A DNA stretch of 64,000 nt from Tubulanus polymorphus (GCF_964204645.1 NC_134025.1:17578001-17642000), one strand, 5' to 3'. Shown: positions 43,521 to 56,983, counted from the stretch's first letter. Program-made: numbers and translations. The notes: generated by a model not told the origin, from the letters alone.

Positions 43521-43849
43521 AATAATAATTATAATAAATGTCATTTATATAGCGCAGGTATCCAAACCTAGTCTGTTCAACCGGCTCCAAATTTTTGGTA
43601 TTCTTACCCCCAGCCTTTAACTCTATTCATGTATCAGTCATCTCTCCTTAGGGAGAAGTAACATCCGATCGGCTACTAGGCGCTCAGGAGTCATATATCA
43701 GACCAAGTACCCATTTTACCCCCGGGTGGAGAGAGGCAATGAGGATAAATGTCTTGCCCGAGGACACTACGGTAATGTACGGGGTTCGAACACACGACCT
43801 GGCTTCCCAGAGTCGAACGCTCTAACCACTCGCCCACACTGCTCACTCG
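43521..43849 (-). mobile_element. tRNA-derived SINE (~329 bp)
   Basis: On the minus strand a tRNA-like head (GGGCGAGTGGTTAGAGCG ... TGTTCGAACCCC) spans about 43838-43780, with A- and B-box-like words. The body ends in an ATTTATTATAATTATTATT tail near 43523. AAGT flanks both sides (43517-43520, 43850-43853). It lies just beyond the MITE, in the same R2 target. Confidence 0.75.
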
Positions 43850-45260
43850 AAGTCATTACCAATTAATGAAATACCAGTTTCATTTATGATGAAAAAAACT
43901 CAGATGAAAAGTCTGGCTTATAAAGATGTCTGCTCAGACGAAATTTTCAAAAAAAATCTTCATTTTTGCCAATAAAATTGATAATTGTGATTGATCGTTG
44001 CAAGTCAGAACCAGTTAATCACTAATTAACATGCATTTTAATAAATCTGATTCCTCCTTGACAGTGAACTTAGCTTTGACTTTTAAGTAGAGGCTACTAG
44101 CCTATGTAGGCCTATGTATATACGTAGGCCTAACATCCGGACAGATTAGTCGTAGGCCTATTGAATAACAACCCTCCTAAATATCGTAAATTTTGTTTTG
44201 AAGTTCAATCCAATGCATCCGTTAATAAACACAACAATTATATTGTGTTTGTTTGAGACAGTAAAGCTCAGTACCGGTAGGCCTAAAGCCTTAAGGTCGC
44301 GTAAAACTCGATAAAATCTTCAAGCGACACAGCGAACGATCTCCTTTCCCCCACAGCGAACGCTTACTCTGAATGTCAAGTGTGAGTCAAGCATACGGAT
44401 AGGAGTGTGTTATATACTTGTATTTAGTAAATACCTTGTGCATGTGACAATGATCGGTATGTACTGTAGGAAATATAGAGTATTGATGGTATTGATACAG
44501 AGGTTGAAGCCCGCGGCCGAATAAAGTAATATATTCTTTTATTTTGATACCTCGTTGACATAACAGCTTTTCTCCGCTATATCTCTTCGGCATGTCTAGT
44601 TTAGGCCTACGACTCCCCGGTACACTAAAGATTTATCTTAGTAAATACATGGTTAATTTGGTAAAGAAAAATAGGTATTGTTAAACTAACTCCTTGAAAC
44701 CCGCAGCCAAATCACTGGTAGTAATAAATTAATTTGTACTCTATTTGATTCTCATGATGAGGAGAAACTCGCAGCTGATCCCCGGAACGACGATGTAGTG
44801 GTACACGTCGATTCGTCGATGTTTACGGCTCGACAGTGCTTTTAAAATCTGAAGTAGTAAATTTCCTATGTATCGGTAATATGATTTGATGAGGAAAATG
44901 GGCTATTGTTAAAATTACTGTTTGAAGACCGCGGCTGAATGTGAAGTCTGCGGCAAAAAATTAGTTCATTTATACTTGAATTGATAATCGAAGCGACAAT
45001 CGGCCTGCGGGTTGATTTCAGGATGACGACTCGAAAAACATGTCGCCCCATTGAATGGGGCTAAATTTTCGATGTTTACGGCCCGACAGTGCTTTTGTAA
45101 CGATGATTCGTGAAAAAACACACGGAGTATTTGTAGATCTCAGTGAGCTGAACGATATCATACGGATTGTATCGACAACAGCGGCAAGGTAACAAAGCCT
45201 TAGTTCTTTTAGTGAAAATAGTGTGACATAAAATAATAATAAGAAGCACGCGAATCTCAA

Positions 45261-45292
45261 TAGGGTTTTCTGTGATGTAACAGAAAACCCTA
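45261..45292. repeat. Perfect hairpin end of unit K
   Basis: TAGGGTTTTCTGT (45261-45273) and its exact reverse complement (45280-45292) flank GATGTA. Confidence 0.9.
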
Positions 45293-45293
45293 A

Positions 45294-46195
45294 CTAGGGG
45301 TCCAGGAGCACCAGACCCACTTGGAAAATGCTTAAAATTGCTCAACAATCTAAACAATTTCAATGTTAAAAGCCACCTTGTGAACATATATACTGAAACC
45401 AAAGACCTCAAAACTCACCCAAATCATAGAACTTGTCATGAACTACAATTTCGCAACTGATAGTGGTATGAAAATATGCCTTGGTGCCAATATAATAAAG
45501 AAATACTAATAAACTTATTCTGCTATTCAACACCCCCTGGTGACCATATACAAAAACCCCTGAAACTGACAATAATTATAGAAAATGTCATGAGCTACAA
45601 TTTTTCAATTGATTGTAGTAACAAAATATGCCAAGGAACCAACATAATATGGAACTACTGAGTTATTCCGCTATTCTACGCCCCCTGGTGACCATATACA
45701 AAACCAATAACATTGAAACTGACCACAATCATGCAACATGTCATGAGCTACAACTTTGCAATCGATTATGTTTAAAACATATGCATAGGTACTAAATAGT
45801 CAAATTGTATACATTCAATATTCAACGCCAACCCCCCCCCCCCCCCCGTTAGGCGTTGCGAAAACTAAAAACTGGGTAACCCCCATTCCACGTGAGAAGC
45901 TGTATCCTATGACAGTGAAACTAATAATCAAATATCAAGACTTTAATTTAAAACCTGTTTATATTTTCCTCAAAAACCTTTTACCAATTTACGAATCAGT
46001 ACTGATGACACTAAGATGGCCACCAATTGCATGATATTTGGCTGATCACAAAACCAATCTGATATGATACAGATCACTCCTCATAGAATACTCCTCACAA
46101 ATTTCAATGAAAAAATGGGAAACCATTAGCAAGTTACAGGTCTCGGAAATCAGGCCAAAATTGACCTTTTTGGACACAACAAAGGTCAGAATGTA
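45294..46195 (+). mobile_element. R1 repeat element, copy 3 (degenerate)
   Basis: It starts CTAGGGGTCCAGGAGCACC immediately after the unit K hairpin. It has CACCCCCTGGTGACC/CGCCCCCTGGTGACC modules, a run of 16 C at 45832-45847 and the AAGATGGCCACCAATTGC segment. It is cut at about 46195 by a copy of the Tc1-type MITE. Confidence 0.65.
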
Positions 46196-46437
46196 CATTA
46201 GGCCATATATAGCATGTGATACACTACTTTATCACTGTTTGGTAGTGACGTATACCTGTGCGCGTGAAGTGCATATCGTTAGCAAAACAAGCTATTCAAT
46301 ATAATGATACAAGTAATTATTCTTCTGAGAGAAGGCTTGCTAGCCGGATATATGTTAAAATCATGAAATGTAGGCCTAAAAATTGACCTCGCCTCGACGC
46401 CGCATAAACTTATATACTAGTTTTTATGGTAATAATA
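46196..46437. mobile_element. Partial copy of the Tc1-type MITE
   Basis: It matches 19200-19500 internally (CATATATAGC, GTATACCTG, AATAATTATTCTTCTGAGAG, GCCGGATATATGTTAAAATC), with a decayed right TIR (CTAGTTTTTATGGTAAT). Confidence 0.65.
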
Positions 46438-49400
46438 ATCACGAGGACTACAAGAGGATTTTCTGACATCTATTAATAGAAAGTGAATAAATGTTTAGAT
46501 CTATTTGAGACATAGGAATTTGGTTAATCCAGACAACAAAAAATATAGCTTCAAAGCAGCGAAAACGGGTTTTTTTTTATAGGCGCGACATCTAGGAGAT
46601 CAACACTAATACCAGATAGAGATCAATGTGCTTTGCAACATACAAAGTACCAAGTTTAGTCAAAATAGGATAACGAAGATGAAGTGCTAGATATCATGAG
46701 CTACTCGGATTGATTGGTGGTAACAAAAGGTCAAAGCATCTTCAACATTTCCCATTCAAAACTTCTGCAAAAATGTTAATTTTACTGAACTGGACACAAG
46801 TCGTCCATCTTGATTCTGATCTGGCTGTAGAAAAGGTTAAGGGTACAAACATACATAACTAACTATTAAGAACATACATAAAAGCGTATCGAAAACTTTA
46901 AGAAAACTAATAAAATTTTATTTGAATTGAAATAGTGATCAGATAAATAGGATTGTAAAACATATGGAAGCCCTGAAGCGACATTATGAATTACGCTTTA
47001 CGTTTTACGAATTACGAGTTACGTTAACCATTTACCATATGAGCTCCCTACATTTCGTATGTCGTGCGAGGTTGAGGTTTTATTCAATTACGTTTTGCGA
47101 CTTACAACCTCAGCTTTACGAATTACGTTTTCCGTTGACTTATTTGCTTTTGCTTCAAGAGTTTTTCAGAAGAATATGGGCTTTACAATGAGGTCAAATC
47201 ATGACGAATGATTGAATGAACCTAACTGAATTTATTTTGCATTTTGAAATAACATTATATATGAATAAAAAAATTGACGGAGTTCCGTATGCTTTTTTTA
47301 TTACAATAAAGAGCAAATAATGAGACTTAGAGAAGTCAAAGGGCATGATGATTCAGAATAATGATTAAAAGTTCCTTTTGATACTATATAGAGATCCATC
47401 CTGCATACAAAAGTCCCAGATTCATTAATAAAATAAATTTACACTGACACTGTCCTGTTATGGCCATGGGCATGATGATCTCAGACGATACAAAGTTGGA
47501 AATGGGTTCACGGACTCAGATAAAGGACCAATGGTCCAGTGGCTCGCCAAACTGGTATAAAGTAAAAAATCTATCATGTAGGCTACCGGTATGCAAAAAT
47601 TCATTTCATTGAAAATAAACAAGAAAAAAATATATAAAAAAGGACTCAATTTTGGTTAGTGTTAACTTCTAATGATAACTGACTTTTAACAAGAATGAAA
47701 TCTTCGAAAAATTGATATGGGCCTTTTTTCTGAACAAATGTTCATAATTTAAATACATCCCTTGAATGACATAAATCGAAAAAACTTAAATTATGAGTGA
47801 CCCGATAAGATACGGTACAAACTTGGTGAGATCCTGGTTTTCATCGGAGGTTTTTCATTATCATACGGAACAATCAGGCTCCCAAGTTCTTGACATGATT
47901 TTCAATGATTTCATGATAGGACTGCTTCATGTAGCTTACATCTTCACTCAGACAAATCGTTGTTACGTGCGACCTGTACCGGGGCATGCGTACTCTATAA
48001 CTGATACAAACACGCAGTGAACACGAGAGTATAAGGCTAAATTGCCTACGCGACTGTACACGACTGTTTTCAACGTGAATGCTCCACTGTGCCGCAGTTA
48101 ACTATCTAATACCAATAATTAGGCTACAAAACGGATCACTAATGCGAACCTTAATGAAAGAACTTCAATGATGATATTCCAGTCATGTAAATATCAGACT
48201 CATCTCAAAAAATTCGATGCTATCAGTAAATTGGCCGTGTGGCAAACACGGAAGTAAATTTTCCGCATTTTGAAACCACATTTTCGTCAGATATCTTGAT
48301 GCAATGTTACCTTACGCACGGGATATCAAAACTAGATGAATTATTGAACACATCGCACACAATAAATCGTTATATCATACGCCTTGAATATCAGTATTCG
48401 CGCTAGAAATGATGAATATCAACCTATTCAATCGTGCTGCCATTTTGTTTGTGAAATAACGCGCACCAGCTGATCCACCTCGTTCAATTTTATGATGTCA
48501 TGATGGAAGTCAAAACCGGGTCAACACAAATTATAAATAACCAAGATTTTGGGGGTTTCGTCTTTAAAAGCCCATAACTACTGAACAAAGCGTCGGACTG
48601 GTATGAAGTTCTTCCGACGCAAATAGCATTGAATTTTCACATGTGTTACTTTGGACAGTTAACGATGCTGCAAAAAAAGCGTGCCCAAATAAATCAAATT
48701 TTTGAAACTTTTTGGTAAATTTCTCAAAAACTATTAAACCCACTTCACGCACAATAAAGAAAAATCAATTACAAAATATATCTTTGCTTAATCCGCTCAA
48801 TTCGCCCATTAGTAGTGAAATTACTTTTTGAGAAAAAATTTTGAGAGTGCTAAAAATAGCTTTGAGCGTAGTGTATCAAGCATACGAATGATTATCGATC
48901 AGCCAGACCGTTGACATAGGCTCGCTATGCCAATAAAAAGCTTAATTGGACTCCACATAGGGGTGGATACAACAAATGAACAAGTCTTAGTTTTTAACAA
49001 TTAAGACGGCATTTAAGCTGCAGTTATCCATCATCGTTAAAAATTAAGTTGAGGAAGCATTCGGCAAAAATACAACCGATCTGTCACATTACAGTGCGGT
49101 CTGTAAGCCACCACGTGGCAATGTTATTGTTATTCACGGAAAGTCCACCACCTTGACCTCTTACGACCCAAAATTTAGTGGTAAATTATTAAAACGTAAT
49201 TCTTAATGTCGTTTTAGGGCTTCCATACAAACATGTTCAATAAATATGTCCAATCGGATAGTTGATGAACAGGCTCTATCGAGATTGCATCCATGAAACG
49301 ACTGAAGACACTTCATGCAACTAAGTTGAATAGAAAAGGTCCATAAAATGGCAATATGGTTTCTTTATGACCGCTGTAACTGAATCTGTCCACAGGATGA

Positions 49401-50494
49401 CTGGCACATGTCGAGTATTGAGGTATATGACGAAGTCGTTTCTGTCAAGCGAGTGAGAACGATGCAATACATAACCCAAATTTGAGGGCCTGCGGCTGAA
49501 TGTTCTGTACGTATCATATGCCAAGGTCACTTCGTTTATGCAGATGATTTATAGCCTCCTCTGATCCACCACTCCATTCTAGTCAGTACTGGCATTTTCT
49601 TCGAGGTATATAATCGTTGTTTTCAGATCGCTTTCAGATTGCTATCACTTAACAATGTTCAATGTGTTTAGTAGACAGAGCTGATTTCACTTTCCCTGAT
49701 TGAATATTCTTGGAGCAATCCTCTCTTTGACTGACGCAGAGACCAATCTCAAGGTCATTAGGTAAAATTATGAATTTAGGAACTAGTAATAAGCGAATGG
49801 TGAATCCTTAATCTAGTTTGGTGTCTGTATTTTTGTCGTGGGATTAATTCGACGTATACATTTAAAACAAGAAAGAAATTCTAAAAATGGGCTTGCTGAC
49901 ATGGTTGTACTGAAAGCTGGCTTGGTGGTTTTGTATCTCTGTAGTAGAATTAATTGAACTTTGAACTGATTACTTTTTAAAGAGCTAAGAGATCGGTGTT
50001 GTCTTACATCACTACATGAAATGTTACACACGGCGACCGGGAATCGGAATGGTTTTATTGTAGACGTGGACCAAGTTAGTGCAAGCTTTTGGATAGTTGT
50101 TATTTGAATATTGTAGTGTCTTAACGGAATCTATCATCATGTTGATAATTGCTAGATTACTTATCAGATTATGTTGAAATGATTTTGCATAGAAACATTT
50201 ACAACTGAAAGAAAAAACGTGACTAACTCGAGTGACTTCAGGTGACAATCCACTACGATCATCCGATAAAGTTTATTGCCAACATAGACTACCACCCATA
50301 AGCGCTTTGGAGACAGGGAACCAGTCTTCAATTCAATTCAGAATTTATTTTACAGAAAAGCGGTTTTTAAGTTTTAGATATTTAAACTGAAAAATATAAA
50401 TGTTCATACAGAGATTTTTCAAATGGCCGCTAATGCAAGCACCCAATGAAAGTAAAAGAAAATTAAAAGAATTTTTTAAAAACGTGAAAGTAAA
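46438..50494. other. Largely unrecognised AT-rich DNA
   Basis: An R4 end lies at 46549-46575. A degenerate TTACG-word cluster (GAATTACG, TTTTACG) is at 46988-47137. No convincing gene, TIR or repeat partner was found in the rest. Confidence 0.4.
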
Positions 50495-50815
50495 TGTTTT
50501 ATCGTGAAATTTTAATTGTCAATAAAGAATGGATGCGGCGCATGAATACCAATTTCAAGACTGATCACGCACACTCAACCAAGGTTGGTCTGCGCTGCTG
50601 AAATAACAAAAACGATTTAACAAAACACAAAACAATGAAAACGACAACCGATATAGCCAATATATGAAAGGAACCTAGATTTTATCGCGGCATTAAATGT
50701 GTGTAAATATCAGAGCCCAAGTGAGTTTCTAACAAAAGTCATCGACTCCCCAAGCAAGTTGTCAATCCATGTGATAGCAATATGGGCTTACAAGCATACA
50801 AGCCCATGAATATTC
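50495..50815 (+). repeat. Dispersed repeat R8, copy 2
   Basis: See the alignment with 39390-39790. Confidence 0.7.
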
Positions 50816-50952
50816 TAGCACACGTAGTCAGAGCGCAATAACGCTCACCACATTGATTAGAGTGTTTATTACTGACTAGTAATCGAATCTGAGTGAAGAT
50901 ACACTTTTGGTTAAAAATTAAGCGGATAAATAATAATCCCGACGATTACAAG

Positions 50953-50982
50953 AGGGTTTTCTGTGAAACAACAGAAAACCCT
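50953..50982. repeat. Isolated AGGGTTTTCTGT hairpin
   Basis: A perfect 12-bp stem AGGGTTTTCTGT/ACAGAAAACCCT encloses GAAACA. It is the same motif as the unit K end, here without LR-A. Confidence 0.85.
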
Positions 50983-51789
50983 AATAAAGGGAAATTCCTC
51001 CTCTATTTTCAAAATTTTTATAAACCAAATTCAAACAAATGTGGCTGACTGGTAATGCCAAGGCTACCAGGTATACACACAAGCTATATAGCTTCATTGA
51101 AATTCAATGAGATAGCATACAAGTCTATTTGTTTACCCACTGTGAGCCGGTCACGACTCGCAAAATCTGAAGGTTCAACGATTGTCACCGCCCGGTGTTT
51201 GCATCAGAGTTTTAACCCTTTAACTGGGAATTGGTCGCTAATGAATGATATGACCAGCTATAGTGAATAGAATAGTCAAGTATTGATCTCTGTGAAGCAT
51301 TCTAACTCATTTTCCTGGGAGCAGATGACAACACCACGCAGCCAACAATGTTTAACAAGGCAGGAAAGTGATATATCATACATGCATGTAGTAGGACGTT
51401 TGAAAACCAAGTGTCATGTGGATCAGATTTCTGAAGTTGAGAAGATTGCCAGCAATCATGTCCAATTAAGACGCTCTCTAGCGAGTTCATTGATATTTGC
51501 GCCAAAGTAATAAAAGATTCTGATGATGATTTGTCTTTGGATGAATCCGATGATAGTGCCAATTATGGCTGGCCCCACAATCTGGATGACCTTGGGGGTC
51601 ACAAACCAAGGGTTCAGACCCTGAGGGTAACCCCCCAAAGTTTTCAAACTTGTTATCATTCAAACGCTAGTGAAAAGAGCTTTTATAGAATAAATACTAT
51701 TATGGGGTTATCCCTAATATCTACTATCTACTATCTGTTATCACGATTCCCCTCGCATGGTGCAAAATTGGTCACAGCCTGAACATGAA
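50983..51789. other. Unassigned DNA
   Basis: A plus-strand frame around 51505-51600 encodes an acidic DSDDDLSLDESDD stretch, reminiscent of transposase N-termini, but no further domain. A GGGGGT/ACCCCCC imperfect inverted repeat lies at 51594-51637. Confidence 0.35.
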
Positions 51790-52712
51790 ACGAAATTCTT
51801 AATATGGACTTTCCTAAATTTACATGAGTGTATGTTTAATCAGCATCAAAATTAAACATTGATACACTAGATTAGAGATTATAAGCAGAACAAATGAAAA
51901 CTGGTGAAAACTATTGGATTGAATTCAAATGATGGGAGAAGACTGACATTTTATAGACAATTAGATGGAAAATAAGGACGGAAAATATCAAGAAAAAAAT
52001 GCCTTTTTCGAATTATGAATGGAAACGCATAGGCCTACCAATCTACGGCAGAATTTCAGAGGATCCATGCACCAAGTAATCAAAAAAATGTCCCCCTTCA
52101 TTGAATCCAGAAATTTTCATGAAAATCTGTCTATTGATATGATCTTCATCGCACACAACTGCATGATGATTCATCATGAAATACATGGTAGCCGGTTTTC
52201 CCCAATGACTCAGATAAACACACTACACGTTCATGGTGTGACGATTTCTATATACTGTGTACGAAGTTTGTTAGACAATTAATTTTCATAAATTGAACAA
52301 ATTCCAAGTTCCCAATTTTACTGCCCTTCTATAGAATTCACTTCTTTTCACGGCCAGCCGCGACGAGCCCTGGCAATTGAATCATTTGCAGTTTCCAGGA
52401 AAACTTTAACTAGGCCAACAGACCAATACATCATAGTCTGTAACGAGCGCGTGTGTGAAGCATGAATATACGTAAAAGGGGATGTGTTCTTCCGAAAGGA
52501 AATGTAGTTCCAACAACAAATACATAACTACATTCATAAATAAGCAACGGATTCCGATGAAATTCAATAGGGTTAGAGCTTTTATTACTGCATTGAATGT
52601 TTTAAAAGTTCCGAAGAGAAACTAAGCCTCATTTGGAAGTTATTTTGTACCAAAGGAAGAAAGTTTCACATGCAATAACAAAATGGACTTCGCTAAAGCG
52701 AAAGTACATTAA
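51790..52712 (+). repeat. Dispersed repeat R6, copy 1 (uninterrupted)
   Basis: It aligns with 55105-56983 minus the 886-bp insertion there, sharing CTAAATTTACATGA, AATCAGCATCAAAATTAAAC, GACAATTAGAT.GAAAATAAG and AAAATGGACTTCGCTAAAGC. This copy reads straight through the insertion point near 51957. Confidence 0.8.
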
Positions 52713-55104
52713 AACACTTGCTGGTTAAAGGGTTAAATGAGCAGCCTCTCGGCTGATACAGCTCCGCTGATAAGATTTTATAAGGACCACCTGTCACAGC
52801 GTGTCCTAGTGTTCCAATCCGGAAAAAAGCTCTATAACTTTTTAGCCCTTGACCCAAAGTATCTACATACTAAGCTTCAACCTGTACAGCGCACCCTAGA
52901 GGTCATATTAGGAAAAAGCCTATAAAACGGCGGTATAAGTGCCACCTGTACAGTGCCCTTAAAGGTTGAATTGAGGAAATGGCTCTTTTGGAAACTTTTT
53001 TAGCGCTTGGCCCATATTAGCTTCATGCCAAGTTTGAAAAATGGTAGCACTAGTAGCAACTTGAAGCAAAAAAGTTGACGGACGGATGGACCGACGAAGA
53101 CAGATACTCCCCCTAACATATCAGCTCCACTATGACCTAAAAATCATAAGAATAGGACAAATAGAAGCCCCGTAAAACGATGACTACATACCACATGAAT
53201 TTGGCCCCATATGTTTATCTTTACCTCTTCTGTTAATATCCGTTGGGAATCATGAGCTGCAGATATTTGACATTGAAGTCTAACATTTTCTTCCAAAACC
53301 TGGAATGGTACAAAATATTTATTTATGTTGTGCTTTAGGTTGATGTCTGTCCACGGTTAATTTGGATAAATAGGCTACAAAGGACATATATATTTTTCAG
53401 AACAGGAAAACACATATTTCATTATATAAGAAATGTAAGAAATAAAAATATTAGGCTAACTACTGCTGGCCAGGTAAGCAGTCGTGAAGACCAAAGGTGC
53501 AAAGCCCCTTAGAAAAATTCATGGGGTTTTCGGAGCACCTGAGGCCCATTTCCTGCTTTGACTAATGACAAAATAAGACTGCTGCCACGCGTTTGATCGT
53601 TCGTTGTTTATATCATGAGTAAATGAAAAGGATGGCTCCGACAATATCCAAATCACTAGAACATGTTCATACTTAAATGCACTTTTCGATAAATAGTTGT
53701 GAGTCTAGACAACAGCAATGTTTAGCATTGATATTGTAAAACAGAGAGTTTATGGGCGATTTAATGATTGCTGTATTTGGCACCAAATATTTAGAAAGCA
53801 TGTGTTTAATGGGAGTGGTCATTCAATAAAGGCTTCTCATCCAACAAACAAAATGCAAGAAATTAAGAGTAAGTACTTTGTGGTATTTGAATTTTACAGG
53901 TGCCTTATTTTCATTGACAACCTAAATCAAACAGACTGATATCCGTGATTAGGGAATCATTTTATTAGCACATGTTGCTACAGATCTGCAAATAATCAAA
54001 ATCAGGAGGCCCTGACCTATTTCCTTTTACAGAAATTCATCCACATTACCCTGTATATTATGACATAAAATAATACCACTCAAGGTTAAGACACTATGTA
54101 AAATCAATTGTAAGAATTTGCAGGTGGCTAAGGTTTAAAAGGATTTAAGTTACAAGCCTTTTTAAAATGGTGTCCATAAAAGGTTTGTGGCTCTCTGATA
54201 CGACCCGCTCTCTAGACTCAATTAAAATTCAAAACCCATAACTAACTAACTCCAATGTCATTTTTTGTTATTTCAGATTATGTAAAAGCACAATTCCCAA
54301 ATGCTGAAAAGAGTAGCATTCACGGAGGAAGAAGCTGAACAATATGAAAAGTCATATTCAAATTCCAAATAAGTGTGATAAATAATAATAACATAAATGA
54401 AATTGGGTATCCAAGTTCCTTTGGGGTTTCCAAGACTTTTATCTGTGCAGAGAAATACACTTATTGAGTTCACTTCACTAGAAGTTTGCTTAAAGTATAC
54501 TTTAAAAAAAGCGAACATTGTTCCAATTCAGTGCACTTTCAAGTGTACTTTTTGAGTGTACTTTCAAGTAGACTTAAAGTCCACTTTATTTTCATAAGGG
54601 CATAAGTCGTGAGAAAAAAGTTTAGCAATTAGAAGTAATGTACATTAGTTAATTTAAGAATTCCATACTTGAAAATCGGTGATGTTTGTGCCAGCCATCC
54701 TGAGCACGAAATTATGCGGATAGCCCATTTCTGCAAGTTACATTGCGGTTGAATGTGAGAGATACATGCATTTCCCCATATTATATAAGCAAATTGTATG
54801 TAGGTGACTGTGTACGAAACATAAATTAATATTTTTCAATAGTTCTGCGGAGGAAAACAACCCTTTAACCTATTCAAGATTCTTATACAGTCTACCTCGG
54901 ATGTTATGTCGTTGGATTTACTGTAGATTCACTTTTATCATATCATTTCCCAGGTGCCAATTTCCTTCTATTAGGCCTTAAAAAACCTCATATATACCAT
55001 ATTTTTTATGACGTAGATCACTTATACCATATAAATTGATCCCAATAAGTCAAATCAACGTAATTACCCTAGTATATAACGTATCGCAAAAAATCAACAA
55101 GATA
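52713..55104. other. Repeat-like and unassigned DNA
   Basis: Positions 52740-53110 resemble a simple dispersed repeat with GACGGACGGATGGACCGACG. A CACTTTCAAGTGTACTTT stretch with TTTTCATAAGGGC is at 54520-54602. No gene was supported. Confidence 0.4.
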
Positions 55105-56983
55105 TGAAAATCTTAATATGAACTTCCCTAAATTTACATGATTTAGGTTTGTATGTTTAATCAGCATCAAAATTAAACATTGGTAGTCTAGATCAGAGAT
55201 TATAAGCAGAACAAATGAAAAATAGTGAAAACTATTGAATTGAATTCAAATGATGGAAGACTGACTTTTTACAGACAGTGTTGCCAGCACCTAGCTTTGC
55301 TATATCCGGAAGTATTTATTGACATACACAAACTTCCAAGCGCCGAAGGCGCGAAGCCATTTCGGGGGGTTTGGGGGTCCCCCCCAAGAAAATTTCAGAA
55401 ATTAGAAGCGTTTTCCGAGCACTTGGAGCGATAGTGAACCCATGAACAACTTATTATATTCTGGAAGGTATTTCCAATGTGGCACATCCTCATTCATTGA
55501 CGATCAGCATCTTCTCACGCATTACGGGTCGAGTCCTGAATTATTGCAGTTCAAATGCGCCGATGAACGCTCACAAATTCAAGATCAGAGCGCTTGAGCG
55601 CTTAGTTGGCAAGGAAATATTTAAAATTTCGTTAATAATCAATTTATCCGTGAATATTATGCAACTCATTTTCCGGGGAACTATCGCATACGGGCCTATT
55701 GAAAATAAAAAAAATGGAACATTCAAAAAAGGACGGATCATAGATAGTTTAGGCCTAAGCCTATATAGATGATCATAGATGTGTAACTTGAAGGGACGTA
55801 CCTATGAATGCTCTGATAAAGATGATCTAATACAAGCGCGGCGCATCAGCAAGTCAAGTCGTGGTTACAGTACAGAAGTTTATTGAACTACAAAATTTTA
55901 CAATACACATTCGAGTATAAAATCAATAAAGTTATAAGCACTACTCTGTATACTTACACAAAAGCCGCTCGACCGCAGAGCTGCGCGGCGTCGTCATGAC
56001 GATTGGTGGTGGTGCAATCATCACAGCGAATGCGTATGGGTGGCCGTTCTAATAAAAATTAACGGCATTTTCGCGCAGTACGGAGAAGAAAATTTCCGGA
56101 TTTTTTTTTGAAAGTTTCGATTTCCGGAACTCCGGCTATTTCCGGAAGTCTGGCAACACTGTACAGACAATTAGATTGAAAATAAGGACGGAAAATATCA
56201 AGAAAAAAATGTATTTTTTCAAATTATGAATGGAAACGCATACCTATCTTCGGCATGAAGTTTCTGGCAGAATTTCAGATAATCTGTGCTTCAAGTTATC
56301 AAAAAGCCTAAGATGTCCCCCCTTGTTTGAATCCAGAAGTTTTCATGAAAATTTGTCTTTTGATACGATCTCCATCACACACAACTGCATGCCGATTCAT
56401 CATGAATATACATGGTAGTGGGATTTCCTCACTGACTCAAATAGACATTCTCCACGTTCATGGTGTGACGATTTCTATACACTGTGTACAAAGTTTGTTA
56501 GACAATTTATTTTCGTAAATTGAACAATTTCCAAGATTCACTCCCCTCTTTCTCAATTTTACTGCCCTTCTATATTCACTGCTTTCCAGGGCCAGCCGTG
56601 ACAAACCCTGGCAATTGAATCATTTGCAGTTTCCAGAATTACTAGGTCACACGCGAGGCGCGCTTTTTATATACATGCACAGATCAATACACCACAAAGC
56701 AGCGAGTATATTTGCCAGCCATGTGCGTGAAGCATGAATACGCGTGAAAGGGCATGTGTTTTTCCGAAACAAAATGTAGTATTAACAACAAATAAATAAC
56801 TAAATTGATAAATAAGCAACGCATTCCGTTGAAATTCAATAGGGTTGGAGCTTTTATTACTGCATTGAATGTTTTAAAAGTTCTGAAGAGAAACTAAGCC
56901 TCGTTTGGAGGTTATTTTGTACCAAAGGAAGAAAGTTTCATATGCGATAACAAAATGGACTTCGCTAAAGCAAAAGTCCATAA
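55105..56983 (+). repeat. Dispersed repeat R6, copy 2 (interrupted)
   Basis: It is the same family as 51790-52712, split by the insertion at 55276-56161. Confidence 0.8.
55276..56161. mobile_element. hAT-like non-autonomous element (886 bp)
   Basis: Perfect 12-bp TIRs CAGTGTTGCCAG/CTGGCAACACTG are flanked by TACAGA (55270-55275, 56162-56167). Subterminal CCGGAAGT words occur at both ends. R6 copy 1 shows the empty site. hAT elements normally make 8-bp duplications; only six bases match here unless CA was lost, so the superfamily is tentative. The interior has CGCCGAAGGCGCGAAGCC and no recognisable transposase. Confidence 0.75.

Larger units (their letters stand above)
42310..45292 (-). mobile_element. 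Composite mobile unit K, copy 3 (reversed), with nested insertions
   Basis: Read on the minus strand, the order is hairpin end (45261-45292), LR-A (to about 43990), R2 (43985-42620, interrupted by a MITE and a SINE), LINE fragment (42615-42345) and R4 end (42350-42316). The order equals copy 1. Both ends carry GGGTTTTCTG in inverted orientation. Confidence 0.6.

Noticed and set aside
43780-43849. Functional tRNA-Ser/Leu gene
   Set aside because: The tRNA-like part continues into a long SINE body with short flanking repeats.
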